Made by a program: the position numbers and the translations under genes. A stretch of 64,000 bases of DNA. Source: Vespa crabro (Eukaryota > Arthropoda > Insecta > Hymenoptera > Vespidae). The stretch is from the NCBI RefSeq assembly GCF_910589235.1, contig NC_060974.1:3357503-3421502 (forward strand). Reading direction: 5' to 3'. How positions within the stretch are numbered: the first letter of the stretch is position 1; each line of letters starts with the position of its first letter. Below the pieces are notes generated by a model. It ran no database searches and was not told where the DNA came from. It saw only the letters and a list, made by a program, of their open reading frames with translations. Positions 13,649-26,745 of the stretch are shown here, one piece after another.

Positions 13649-14944
13649 CTACAAATCTACATTATTTAAATTAGCTGAAGAACCAGTGGGCAAATCTAAT
13701 GGTACAAATTTACCGATAGGTTGTATTGCTTTATGTTGTTCAGCTAGTTTACGCATTTCTTGTCTAAGTTTACCTAATATTGCATGATTCGGTTGATTAA
13801 CCGCTGCCTTTCCTTGCAACAATGTTATTTCTTGTTCTAATTGTTTTTTTTCTTTAAAGGATTTTACACTCCGTGATCCGTATAACCTTAACAAGGAACC
13901 CCAGGATTGAATGTGTGGATGCATTAGTTGTAAAATTGCCTGAGCTGCTCTTTGTTTTCCATCTTTCTTGTTACGACATACCTATACAAATTTCAATATT
14001 AATATTATATATATATATATATATCTCCTATTTTTTTTATTTTTTCTTTTATTCCTCATTAGTTTCGTTTAATGTTTCATCAAAACACTTACAACTGTAG
14101 CCTCGTGTTTTCCAACACGCATTGTAAATTCATTACGTTGGTGTTTCAATGTATTTACGGAATAATTAATATGCATATCCCCTAAACCATAATTCCTTTG
14201 AAGACAAGTAATCAAAATTGCATGAGGAGATGGTTCGGTCGTTTTAGCACAAAATTCTGCTACCCGTGGATCCGTTATTGAGATCTCATCAAAAAATGAC
14301 AAATCTGCATCAGAATTTCCTCTTGATGCTTTAATCGTTCGACTAGAATTACCAGAACCATTATCACCATTCTCTCCAGAGATCTTATCTCTCATTTGTG
14401 GAATCAATATTTCAAGAGTTTTCCGTGCTGCATTAGCTTTTGCTTGTTTCTTACTACTACCAAAACCACTGCCGTATTCCATGTCGTTAATACAAACTAC
14501 TGCGGAATACGGTGTTGCTGCATTTTCTATAATTAAGTTTTTTTTTTTCTTTTTAATGAAATTAATTGTCTCCATAAATTCATGAAAGCTTAAATATTAA
14601 TTATAATTTTATACCTAGTTCCTTAAATTTGTATGTTGGTTGTTTCTTTAAGGCATGTTGTACGTACTCGTGAAGAATACAAACATAACTTTTCCCAGAT
14701 GGATTCATTATCCAATGTTTCGACGGTCTTTGGGTACCATTATCTTCTCCTGTTGTATTACCACTGCTTCCCGTCATTCCCGTACTCGTAACTGGGAATG
14801 TTATTAACTTTGTACCATCGGGCAAAGTTGGACGTTCCAATTGCTTACGATGTTTTTTATTTTTTGTAAACTTCCTACGGGCAGACCACGACCTAGGAAA
14901 GTATGTAAAATTGTTAGACAAATTCTTGTCAAAGATTTGTTATA

Positions 14945-14976
<32 letters not shown>

Positions 14977-16417
14977 ATTAATTAAGAATAATAAAATAAA
15001 ATTCACTTACTGAAATCTCATTACTTTAATGGCTTTAAAACGGAAGAGTGATTGACAATAATTTCTAAGTTGTTCGCTGTCTAAAGAATGAGCCGCTCGA
15101 TTCTCTTGAATGGTCTCTATTTTTGCACTAGGAAGACTACAAACTTCGGCAGAGGGCTCGCGATCTTTTTCTTTCTTCTTTTCTTCCTCCTCTTCATGCA
15201 ATGCTCTTCTGTATTGAAGACAAGGTATCGCACTAACAGGCACTTCATGTTTTCTTACACTTCCTGGACCAAGAAAATATGGTTTGGCTAATGTACAAAC
15301 TCTGCTTTGTTTATGTAAATACAGTGGCATTCCACTGTTATGCGTTACTTGTACCCAACCTTCGGGCAAGACGTCAAAATGATTATGTCCAATTTCTAAA
15401 AGAAATAATTGATTATTATCATTAGTGCTTTCATTTGAAATAAATTTTTCTGTGAAACTATTCAGCTTACCATCTAAAACAAGTTTCTCCTTCTCTTCAT
15501 ATGGCATATTATCTTTCTTGTCTTTCCTCTTTCCTTTAAATTCTTCTGGTAAACCTAGTACATAATACTTAACTAAAAAAGATACTTGGCAGCTGCATGA
15601 TCTGTACTAAAAGTACAAAAAGAAGTAATCTTACTTCCTCTTCTCATAATTAACTAATATCCATATGATACAAGATATAAGCGTATATATCTTGTGAGAG
15701 ATATTTTGCAGTATAAGAAATTATGCAGTTAAAGTCCAAGAATTTAATTTTTTTTTTTTTTTTTTTTTTTATTTCTTTTGAAAAAAGTAATGCTAATTAT
15801 ATAGTATTTAAAATATCTAATACTTTTCATTTTGTCTCATTAATTTAAAAGATTTAAAAATGTAACACTTGTCCACAGTAATGATCATTATAAAGTTAAT
15901 GATCATTATTCCATATTATTTTTATTTATAAAAAAGAAAAAGAAAGAAATAATTAAAAATTACCTTCTTCAAGCATAGCTTCGATTTCTTCATCCGGTAC
16001 ATCAGAATCCATGCTCTCGTTTGTATCAGAGTCCATGTCTGAACAATTTTGATCTGGATGTCGTTCTAGATCATCCAACACGTCAAATTGTCTTAAATCA
16101 TCATTGGTTACAATGTCATCAGCATTAGATTCTGCTTCCTGGCTGACCAAACCATTAACTGCATCGATAGCAGCATTTAGAAGATTAACATCATCTTCCA
16201 TTGTATCATTACAATGACTTTGATCAAACATCTTTTCATGACTGTTTTGATCAATGTTTGACTCTATACTTTGAGTGCCATCCTCATTATACAGAACATC
16301 ATCTTTTTCTTGATAATTCGTATCCATGAAATCTGGTTTATCCATGTCGCTTTGCATCTCCAGTTGAAATTCTTCTGTACTGTTTTCCTCTTTATCAATA
16401 TCCATTGAAAAAGACAT
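13649..16417 (-). CDS. pasha: Pasha/DGCR8, double-stranded RNA-binding partner of Drosha
   Basis: Pasha recognises primary microRNA hairpins and activates Drosha in the nuclear Microprocessor. Five exons join in frame: 16417-15964, 15554-15011, 14892-14615, 14526-14093 and 13981-13649, giving 680 residues (fly ~642, human 773). An acidic disordered N-terminus (1-151) precedes a WW-like segment near 212-247 (LPEGWVQVTHNSG, KPYFLGPGS). The Rhed heme motif IPCL follows, with Pro262-Cys263 matching human Pro351-Cys352. dsRBD1 lies near 400-466 (KSYVCILHEYVQ, GSGFGSSKKQAKANAARKTL) and dsRBD2 near 526-593. The tail LRQEMRKLAEQ corresponds to the Drosha-binding helix. The second signature Trp of the human WW motif (TWSRP) is Leu here (TLAKP). 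The gene is divergent from NIPSNAP. Confidence 0.97.
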
Positions 16418-17938
16418 CTGCGAAACACTATAATGTCCGAGTATTTATATTAGAGCTAAAATTGGAAAACTTATTTTTTAGGTGTATAAAGATCTTATAC
16501 ATTTTGTGAAATAGATAACAAATTATCTTTAATTATAAACAATAGTAAAAAACAACATTTGAACCTAACAATAACTTCCAAACGTAACGTTCTTCTAAGT
16601 ATCAAGCTTGTTGTGTGGCCACACCACTTTCACCAATGAGGCCAAAGTCCAATCGATTTGAAACCATTTGAAAAATGGCAACGAAAATTGGACATTTGCA
16701 TTAGTGTTAGCAGTCTGGGGCCTGTTATATATCCAAACGGTATATTGCATATGAAAGTTGTTTGTCGCAATTAGAGGAGAGATGATCAAGGTATAATTGC
16801 GGTATCATATCAGTTCACTAGCCCCACAGCTAGACAAGGACAACATTGAAAAATTGAACCTGTTACTAACTGGGGTTGTGCGCTGATAATAGATATAACT
16901 TTCAATTTAACAGATATACAGAATTTATCCGATACTATATGTGTGTATAAACAAAATTGTGTGTTCAGTTTTTCGATGACTGAAATATTAATATTATACT
17001 ATAAAAATTCTTTTAGCCAAATAGAATATACTTACATATTACACGATTATATTTCAATAGTTTCAAAAAGACAAAATAGATCTTATATATTTTTGATAAA
17101 GAAAAATTTATCAAAAACATACAAGAAAGATAATTGGAATTGTTTGCAGAATTAAAATCTTATTTATAAAAGAAAATATATTTATATTATTCCAAGTATG
17201 AAGAATTACGTAAATACTTATTATCAGGTTACGTTTACTATTCATTAATTACCAATGAATATTTACGTATGTACCAGAATGTATTTATAAAACACTCAAA
17301 ATGTATACCCTGTTCTTATCCCCCCTAACTAGGCGTCGACAATCGAACAAGACAATTGATCCACGAAAAGAAATTATATATACTGACAAGTGACAACGAT
17401 TTTAGAAAAACAATTTTTTTCGAACTGTTGTGCATTGGGCAGAAGAAAATTGAAGCTCTCCGATTGGTTAAGATTTACGTTGTAAGTTCAGTTTAAGGTT
17501 ATGAACAAAGCAGTAATATCCTCTAAATAAATTAATTTTCTTAGGAAAAATAAATATTTGCTCTTTCTCTACAAAAAAAAAGAAGAAAAAAAGAAAAAAA
17601 TAATAAAAAATTTCTACTTATTCAAAATTAAAAAATACAAAATTTAATTATGAGTTTCCTCTTCAAAAATTGTATCGTCAATGACCAGCGTAGGAAACGA
17701 AAAATTTGTAACCAAATTCAAATTTTTTTACACCAACGATAATCTCAAATATATATATATATATATATTCCTTCTCCGATTTTCAAGAGAGATTTATTCG
17801 TTTTTAAAGAAAGCCTATAAAAATTATTTTGGTAAGTTTCTATTAAGATCCAATAAAACAAATGATAAAAATACAATTATAATTATATTAATTTTGTCCT
17901 CCTTACATAACCTTATCTAATTTTCAGATTTTCCAATG

Positions 17939-17959
17939 AATAATAATAATAATAATAAC

Positions 17960-18014
<55 letters not shown>
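17939..18014. repeat. (AAT)n trinucleotide repeat
   Basis: About 25 AAT/TAA units, with one C interruption near 17960. Read backwards it gives a spurious poly-Leu frame. Confidence 0.9.
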
Positions 18015-18015
<1 letters not shown>

Positions 18016-18420
18016 ACGCTTAATACGTTTCAAAAAAAAAAAAAGAAAAAAAAACAGAAAAAATGTAAATAATAAAGTAACCTGTTGTTGAAGAAAATTC
18101 GTTTTGTAAAAAACACAGTCGAAGAGTAACGAAGTCACTCGACGAGATATGTGAAGAGTCAAATGGAAAAGAATTTTAAAAAGAGGTGGTACGAGATATG
18201 TGATTCTCCCCCACTTCTCGTCCTCTCGTTACGATTTGCTGTACTACTTATGTATACGGAGAAAAGACTAACAATGAGTAAATGATAAGCTCTTGACGTA
18301 CACAGAAGAGAAGCGCACGCGCTATAGAAGTGAAAGGCAAGAGAAAGAGAAAGAGAGAGAGAGAAAGAGAAAGAGAGAGCGAGCGTGGCATAGGAGATTA
18401 ATCAAATAACAACAATTTCG

Positions 18421-18627
18421 ATGGCCGTAAGTTCAGCAGTCATTCCGTGTAGAAAGAAACAATCACGAATGGAGATTATGAATAAAACTAAATCAACAGC
18501 GTATTTAGGCGGCCTCACGCAGTGTATTCTCGTTAACGAGCCGTGTTTAACTACAAGGTTAAACGAGCTTAATTCTGAAGTTTATTGGGCGCGAAGTGGT
18601 GGATATCTATTTTCGAGGATCCAATAA
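18421..18627 (+). other. Upstream open reading frame before NIPSNAP (putative)
   Basis: A 68-codon frame starts at ATG 18421 and ends with TAA at 18625-18627, two bases before the NIPSNAP ATG at 18630. The peptide has no family resemblance I can see. A perfect donor consensus, GTAAGT, follows its second codon (18427), so the region may instead hold a spliced 5' UTR exon. Whether it is transcribed depends on the start site, which I cannot see. Confidence 0.35.
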
Positions 18628-18629
18628 GA

Positions 18630-20117
18630 ATGGCTGCCGTTTTAAGAAGATTCAGAACCGTGCAGGTCACGGTAATCGACAAGCCAAAAACATCATTGTT
18701 TATTAACACTCGGTAGGACGAGATTAGCTGTATTTTGTTTAAAAAGAAAAACAAAAAAAAAAACAAAAAAAAAAGAAAAAAAGAAAGAAAGAAAAAAAAA
18801 GAAAAAAGAAGGAAAAAGATAGACAAATATTGATTTTAATTATTTATGTCTGATACTTTATCTTAAAATGAAGTTCAAATAAAGATGCTTTCAAAATAGC
18901 CAACAAATCGTATGTTTTAGGTCCCTGGCAAGGTCATTGGTACGACAAGATAGTAAGAGATGGATAAGCAAACTTTTGGTAAGAAAGATCGAACCAACGA
19001 AGGAGTCTCATTCGCGAATGCTTTCGGACAAGGATGTGATTTATGCTTTACATACGCATAATGTCCGTCCTGATTCTATCGATAAATATTTAACTAACTA
19101 GTAAGTAAAATGGCATGATCTCGTCGTACATTTTATCATTCATTGACCTTTCGATTTAATGACTCATTAACATATTTTAAATATGTACTTATAATTTCCT
19201 TTTATATTATCAATTTATTTTATGGTTGATTAATTTTAAGAAATTTTGTTTAATAAAGAATATATTTTAACTAAAATATATATATATATCCGTGTGTATC
19301 CATGTACATGTGTGTGTGTGTGTATGTTTATGCATGTGTATGTTTGTGTATATATAACGTGATCTTCCATTTAATTTTATTTTCAGCGAACAAAATGTTG
19401 ATCTAATACATTCGAAAAAATCTGATCTGAAATGTGAATTAGTTGGATCATGGACTGTTGCAGTAGGGGATTTAGATCAAGCTTTACATCTCTGGCAATA
19501 TACTGGTGGCTATGAACGTATTGATCATGCACAAATTTTACTTTCCAAAGATGAGGTATAATTTGATTTACTTTGACAATTCAGTTAAACATATTAATTG
19601 ATTATTTTATGTAATATGCATTTCGTATGTGTCAGAATTATCAACTTTTACTCAAGGAACGTGGAAATTATTTAAGATCTCGTCACCTACAATATTTATT
19701 GGCATTTAGTTATTGGCCGCCTCTTGAAAAACGTAAAGGTCCAAACATATATGAAATACGAAGTTATAGCTTGAAACCTGGTACAATGATCGAATGGGGC
19801 AATAATTGGGCTAAAGCTATTAATTTTAGACGTAATAACGATGAACCCTTTGCTGGTTATTTTTCACAAATTGGAAGGCTGTACAATGTTCATCACATTT
19901 GGTGTAAGTTTAATATTAGGAAGCGTCTTACGTATAATTGGAAAAAATGTATTTCTCTTTATTTTCAGGCTATAAAGATCTTCAATCACGAAAAGATACA
20001 CGCGAAAGTGCTTGGAGATTACCTGGGTGGGATCAATGTGTGGCATACACTGTCCCTCTTATAAGAGAGATGCATTGTCGCATATTAAGCCCAACTACGT
20101 TTTCCCCCACACAATAA
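18630..20117 (+). CDS. Nipsnap: NIPSNAP-family mitochondrial protein
   Basis: NIPSNAP proteins are mitochondrial ferredoxin-like (dimeric alpha/beta barrel) proteins; in mammals they mark damaged mitochondria for mitophagy. Five exons join in frame: 18630-18712, 18921-19100, 19387-19555, 19636-19903 and 19969-20117, giving 282 residues, the usual length. The N-terminus is Arg/Ser-rich with no acidic residue until the first Asp (MAAVLRRFRTVQ, then SLARSLVRQDS), as expected of a mitochondrial presequence. Family blocks are SKLLVRKIEPTKESHSRML, LHLWQYTGGY and, in the second NIPSNAP domain from about residue 179, GPNIYEIRSYSLKPGTMIEW, FSQIGRLYNVHHIW and YKDLQSRKDTRESAWR. The first donor (CG|GTAGGA) is the only site I found that keeps the frame from the first ATG, so exon 1 is slightly less certain. 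Confidence 0.93.
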
Positions 20118-22711
20118 ACTATCATTCTTGCAAATACCAATGCATTTGTATAATATCACTTATTATTACTTATCTATCAATGTAATAATGTAAAAACATT
20201 TGTTATAATGTACATCATATATATATATATATAATATATATAATATATATATATAATATATATATATAATATATATATATATATATAATTCTGTAATCTA
20301 TACGCGCAATACGTTGAATGCTAAAATGTTTTGTTGTATTACAACTGGCAGAATGTATTTTGCTACTATTTCAAATTCTATATTATGACTATAAGTAAAT
20401 GCAAGTTATTTTATTCATTGTCAGTTGAAGCACAACATTTATGTATAGATGAATATACAATATTACTCTTTACAGTAGAGTGATTTTTTTTTTCTTTTAA
20501 CAGACATCTATTATTTTTAATATATTTTCTTTTATGATAAAAAATTTTAATTTTTATATAATTCCAAATAAAAATTAATTTTCTCTTGTTTACTATATAT
20601 TCACATCTTTTTTATTTTTTTTTTTTTTTTATGTTTTGATTGAATTTATTGAATGTAATTCAAAAGTTTATAACATGTAAAGAAAAGAAAATTTATATAT
20701 AAAAATCGTTTTCTTTTTAATAAAAGTTAAATAATGAAGGGAATCAAATTAAATCATTCCTTATTTATAAATTTTTAACCATTATCCAAAATTATAAATT
20801 TCATTTTCATTTTCCTATTTAACATTATAATTAAAAAATGAGAATAGATTTTTGTGCAGTATCGCTTTAAAACAGTTGTAATTTAAAAAAAGATTATTGC
20901 AATAGAATTATATACGTTATCCATATAATACTTCGTTAATTAATGTTCTTGTGGAAACATATTAATAGTCGGTATTTATAGATAATAATGGAAGGTAATA
21001 ATAGCAATAGTAAAAATTATAATAATGTAAAGAATATATGCCTATCCTTACATAGTATTATTATACATTATGAGCACTTTGATACATTTAATCACGATTT
21101 ATAGATTAATTTTAAATATTGGCGCTGTATATAAAATACAGTCAAGAAAGTTTTAACACCAGCATTGTTTTATCTATTTTACTAATATTTTAATTGGATT
21201 TTTGAATACATAGAATTAGTGGAATTAAAGAAAAAAAAAAAAAATAATGCGATCAGTAATGATCATTTTATTAAAACTTGTTGCATTAATGTACATTCAT
21301 AGTGTACTTTAGTTTTAAATCTGTTATATAATGAAATTGATTTTTAGATATTTTATTCATATGACACATTGTTGGGTCATATTATTTTGAAAGATGTGTT
21401 TAATTTCACAATGCTGATGTGTTTTTAAAAGTTCAAGAAAACGAAATCTTATCGTTTGGACATTGATTGCAGTATGCTTTCTATAAATGTACACAGAGTA
21501 ATTAATTTTTTTTTTAAATTTGTCTAAAAGAGTGATATATTTTATAGTAGAAGCCACTTCACGAGTCTAAACTAAATCCATTATAAATTATAAATAAATT
21601 ATAAATATTTTTTTCTCTCTTTATCACCAAATACTTGTGTATTAATTTAGATTTTATATTTACCAATGCTGTACACGTATATATTGTTATATAACAATAT
21701 TTCTGAAATTGTGGAATTGACATTGATTATTTAAAGAATAGAGATGGACGGTTCTTATATAAAGACATAGTATAATATTTCATTTTTTTTTTGCTGAAAG
21801 TAATCACTTGGTTTTTAGAATAAAAATCTATTTTGGACACATAGAATTAGACATACAATTTTTTATTTATAAAGAAAACTATCTAAAATAATATTGTAAT
21901 AATAATATACATAATTATTGCCCAATTTGATATAAACATTTTAAATTATTTTGCATTGTATTTAATAGAATCTAATGCTATTATATTGTACTTCTCTTGA
22001 AGTGGCTGTTACTATATTATAGGATCTGTTTTCAAAATGTGGATATCTTATTTTTACAACATTGCATAATTGATTAACAAGTACCTTATTAAAAATAACA
22101 ATTATATTTTACCTAGTTAAAGCCAAAATTGTATTAAAGTATGTATTATTGTATTCGCTGCAAAGTTTTTTTTTTTTATATAAAAGCATCACTTATAGTG
22201 TCAATTAATAATAAGATAATATATAACTTAATGCTAAAACATTGGTATCAATTTTTAAAATATTATCTTTTCAACTGAGCAGCGAACACACATGCGGCTA
22301 TCAAAACATAATGATCACATGTAAAGAGATATAAGTGAGAAAAGACAAGCTTTCATAAGCGTAAAATAATAATTATATTTGATATGATATGCTTATGATT
22401 AATTGTCTACGTCACTGCTTGTATCTAAATTTTGTTCGCGTTATAACTTTGGAATATTTACAAAATATTGAAAATTAATTTTATAAAATTGGTATTTAGC
22501 AGATTACATTGAGATTACAGACTAAAACAAAAAATTATTTTTAGTACATACATACAATTTGACTCAGAGAGAGAATTCGTGCTACAATATATATGAAGAA
22601 TATACAATTTATTAAAAGAACAATTTTAATGGAAGAAATGTAAAAACTTATTATTATATTATTATTTATTTTATTGCGATATATTAAGCACTCTCACTCT
22701 CATTCTTTCTC

Positions 22712-22767
<56 letters not shown>

Positions 22768-25700
22768 ATAAGGTTAATTGCTAGTAAAAAAACAATTTTC
22801 TCTCTTTGATATTTAAACATAATTTTATAATTTACTAAATACATAATTATCTTTCCCAATTATTTCAGTCATATTTCTATTTGGAGAATTAATTTAAAGA
22901 AATTTATTTTTAATATATAACAAAAAGAAAAAAGAATACAATATACATCTATAATACTTCTCATTGGCAAATAATTGTGTACAATGTAAAGTTAAATTTT
23001 ATTGTTAGCAAAATATTATATATGTAACGTATAAAATTTTATGACAATAAATTCTTTGTTCATACATGCTATTTAAAATTCTGAGTTTAAAAAAAAGTGA
23101 GTTAATAACATTATTCTAAATACTGGTATGTATATAATATGACTTAATTTTTTTTTTTTGTAAAGTAATGAGTTTAAATTACTATCAACTAAATGCTTAA
23201 TCGTTTGAAATCATTATTGAAATCATTAAGGAAGTGTGTATACTGTTATTACTATATTAAATAGGGAAATATATAATCTTTTTATGATACAGTATGCACA
23301 AAATCATTTCTTATTTCTTATATAATATATTGATTATTATTTATTAAGTATAATCGTTAATTATAAACTAAAACAATTACTACTTACAGTTTTTATTTTT
23401 ACTATTAAAACAAAAAAAATTATACATTTTATATGTAGGAAGTTAAAGATATAGATATAATTTAATCAGTTTGTTTTTCGTTTTATTCTCTAACATAATG
23501 GAAAAAACAAGAAAAAGAAAAAAAAAAAAAATAGAAAAAAAAAAAAGAAAAAATAAAAAAATTTCTCTTTACAAGATCTAATTAGAAATATTTTGGAATA
23601 AAAACATGAATTATATATCTCATGTCAAAATTTATCTCACTTTTTTAATGGAACATACTATGTGTTTTTTGAAAATCAACATTCTTTTTTTGTATTCTTA
23701 TTTTCAATATTGATTTAAATTACTAGTGAAAAATTATTTAGTAATGTAAGTTATTTCTCAACTATTTTCTATGTTATTATTTCTTCATTACGAAGATTGC
23801 AAAATTGATGTTCCATATACATATTGCTATGGAGGACTATGATAAAGTTGGTTATACATTTAAAGATTAAAGATTTTATGTATCTGTGACGTATTTATGA
23901 TCTTTCATTTAAAGAAATTGTCATACTTTGCCTTTAAAGTATTCTACAGTTGAATATGTAGCACGAACAATCTCTATTAGTCAGCGATAGATATTATTTT
24001 TTATAATAATTTGCTAAAATTGTGTCTGTTGAGAATTCAGGCATTTTTTTCTAATAATACAAAGAAGAATTACACAATGTTCTGTTCATATACATTTAAA
24101 TTGTTCTGATCTTGTTTTTATGTTAAATTTTTTTTTTATTTTAATTATTGTTTATGTAGTATGTGAGAGAATATATTTACACGTGATTTATATAGACAAA
24201 ATTTCAGTTGATTGTGATAGTTTTCTTTTATCGATGCTAAAACATGTATGTATTCCATTATATATCACGATTCATAAACATTATCAACATATTTCTTCTT
24301 TGTCCATATAATTTAGTCTCGTTATGAAAATTGTATTTGTGCAATGAAAACTGGAATGTATTTTATATATATAAGATATGGTTAACAAATACACCATCGT
24401 TTGATTTTTTAACAAAAAACATTAAATGAATTATTACTTTTAAACGTCAAACATAAAAAAATAGATTATAAATTTTGCACATATGAGTATGGCACAAACG
24501 ACGATAGCTTATAATTATTATATATATTGATTATATCTCATATATAAAAATAATACAACAAAATATTGATCATTGTTATATACTCCTGATTTTATTTTAC
24601 AAATAAAAATTTTAGAGCAAGTCTATAATCGTAAAAGTTAACTATACTTTTAAATATAAATCTAATTTCTTTTTATTAGCAAAAAGCAATAAATGTATAA
24701 CAATAAAAGACAATGTGTAACATAATATTACTTCAAAGTATTCATTAAATGATTTCATAAAAAATATATTTTCTAAATCAACATGCACGAATGTCTCTTT
24801 TAAGATTTCTTTCGTTATCACATTATCAGTTTTCATTGTATCCAATGTTCAAGGAGAACTTTATTTACATTTTTTATTTTTTAATGTCTTTGATTCAATC
24901 CCCATTATTTGACATTCGACACAAAAGCAATATATATATATATATTTAATTTATATTCGAATAAAAGTATCTATTAAAAAGTGCCACGCATTAAAAGATT
25001 TGATCTGTTCTTATTCTTATCGAGAATGAAATTGTAAGCTTGTGCAAATTTTTTTCTTTTTTTTTTTTTTTTACAAATTTTCTCAATAAAACTATAAAAT
25101 ACAAGGATATAATATATCTTAATTTTTTTCTTTTTGTCGTGTAAAATATATTATACGTGTGCAATACTGTAAATAACATCTTGAACATTCTCTTTTGAGA
25201 AAACAGTCACAATCAGCTGAACACGGATTGAACATTTGATAGTCGATACAAGATGTATAAAACACAAAGGTACACAAGGCATAATAAAACAGAAACATAA
25301 AACACAATATGATATACGAATATAGAACTGGAATGTGTACTGGATGAAACTGTATACTATGAGGAATACCATGTAATAAAAGATCTAAATATCACAATTA
25401 CAAGCAATGTTAATGAATTATAAAGTTGTTTTTCTAAAAAGTATAAAAAAGGAGAGAAAAAAGATAAACCAAAAAGTGCAATTCTAACATAGAAACAATT
25501 ACTTATCATACACAATATGTATCTAATAAAAAATATATATAAAACCTATGCAACAGATATGGATGTCATTGGCAGTTTTATACTTATGAGATATTTTTTA
25601 TAAGTATATTTTCCATCCAACGAAAATTAATACAATTAAAAGTTTTGCTTATTATTCTTTAAGAAATAATAAAAACCATGAAACAATGAAGTAGTATTGG

Positions 25701-26745
25701 TATCATCAGAAATTATTTTTGATATATCATATCGAATGAATTTAATATCAAGAAAATCTTTTTTTGTATCATACCATTATTTGGGTAAAAATTGATATAC
25801 ATGTATTATATGTAGATTACACAAATTTTTTTATCTCTTATTATAATATGATACTAACCTGTAACACAAAGAATGATTTTTATAATAAGCAATTTTTTAA
25901 GAAAAGGTCATTTATAATCATATTATATATATATATATATTGTTTGTTATAATTATATAATATATATATATTATATGTTTGGAAGTAATATAAACTCGAT
26001 TTTAATAAGTTTTCGTATTCAGCTTTTAATATTGTCAACAATTTTTTAAATCATGTTATAAAATAAAAATTAAAAATTATCTTCATTACTAATTTTCAAT
26101 TTCATACAATAAAACTAGATAAAGCCATATACAATAAATTCGGCCTTATTGTTTATTTTTCTTTTTCTCAATTTTTATATAATGGTCAATATTCATTATA
26201 ATAAATGAATAAATTTAAAATTCCTTTTCTCTGATCGAGCTATAAATTTATAAAAACAATACGAAAAATTCAAGAGAATTGAAATCATTCAAAATTCTTT
26301 AAATTTATTTATAAGAGACATTGAGAGTCAGATAAATTGTTATTGCTTTTTTTCCGATGTTATTCTTTTTCTTTTCTTTTTTTTTCTTTTTTCTTTTTTT
26401 TTCCTTTTTTTTTCTTTTCTTTTTTTTTTAAATATGATAGAGGATGAGATTAATAATTACAATGCTGCAAAAAGCATCTAAATTTTCCTTCAATATGAAG
26501 GAATATTTCTTCAAACCAAGAGCTTCTGTGTTGACATTTCGATAATAAAGAAGTATCCCAATAGATTAACTTCAGTCCAATACACATTTCCAATCCTAAA
26601 AACTTTTTTTTAGGTTTGAATTAATGCACGCAATGAGTCAACCACTGTTTCATCCGTATAAGTCATAGAACTATAGATCGGGAGACTCATTATGTACTTA
26701 CTACAGGCAGACACATACATACATATTCTATTAATATAATTAAAA
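20118..26745. other. Long noncoding interval between NIPSNAP and Tao (convergent)
   Basis: This 6.6-kb AT-rich stretch lies between convergent genes. It holds TA repeats near 20219-20287, a (CT)n run at 22691-22768, A/G tracts near 23512-23560 and T/C tracts near 26350-26430. All frames are short, and several overlap one another (24990-25372) without family signal. The far ends are presumably 3' UTRs. I see no gene, RNA motif or transposon ends. Confidence 0.65.
22691..22768. repeat. (CT)n microsatellite
   Basis: An imperfect CT/TTCT run of about 78 bp. Its reverse complement yields a spurious Arg-Glu frame. Confidence 0.9.

Larger units (their letters stand above)
16418..18629. promoter_or_regulatory. 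Divergent upstream region of pasha and NIPSNAP
   Basis: This 2.2-kb spacer between two divergent starts holds no recognisable gene. A CCAAT-type element in reverse orientation (GATTGG) is at about 17461. An (AAT)n run (17939-18014), GA-rich sequence (18341-18380) and a more GC-balanced stretch (18160-18700) follow, the last probably including the NIPSNAP 5' UTR. A 64-codon minus frame at 16595-16789 resembles nothing I know. Confidence 0.5.

Noticed and set aside
16595..16789. Small minus frame in the pasha/NIPSNAP spacer
   Set aside because: Sixty-four codons, no recognised motif, and no evidence of splicing to pasha.
17917..18162. Minus frame with a long Leu run
   Set aside because: It is the reverse reading of the (AAT)n repeat.
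18921..18960. Apparent in-frame stop if NIPSNAP exon 1 used the donor at 18672 or 18667
   Set aside because: Those donors are in the wrong phase; the donor at 18713 (CG|GTAGGA) gives a clean frame and a plausible presequence.
22671..22859. Minus frame with Arg-Glu repeats
   Set aside because: It is the reverse reading of the (CT)n run; no other coding sign.
24991..25372. Three overlapping minus frames with Cys/Phe/Tyr-rich products
   Set aside because: They overlap in different registers, lack splice partners and resemble no family; their lengths are expected by chance.
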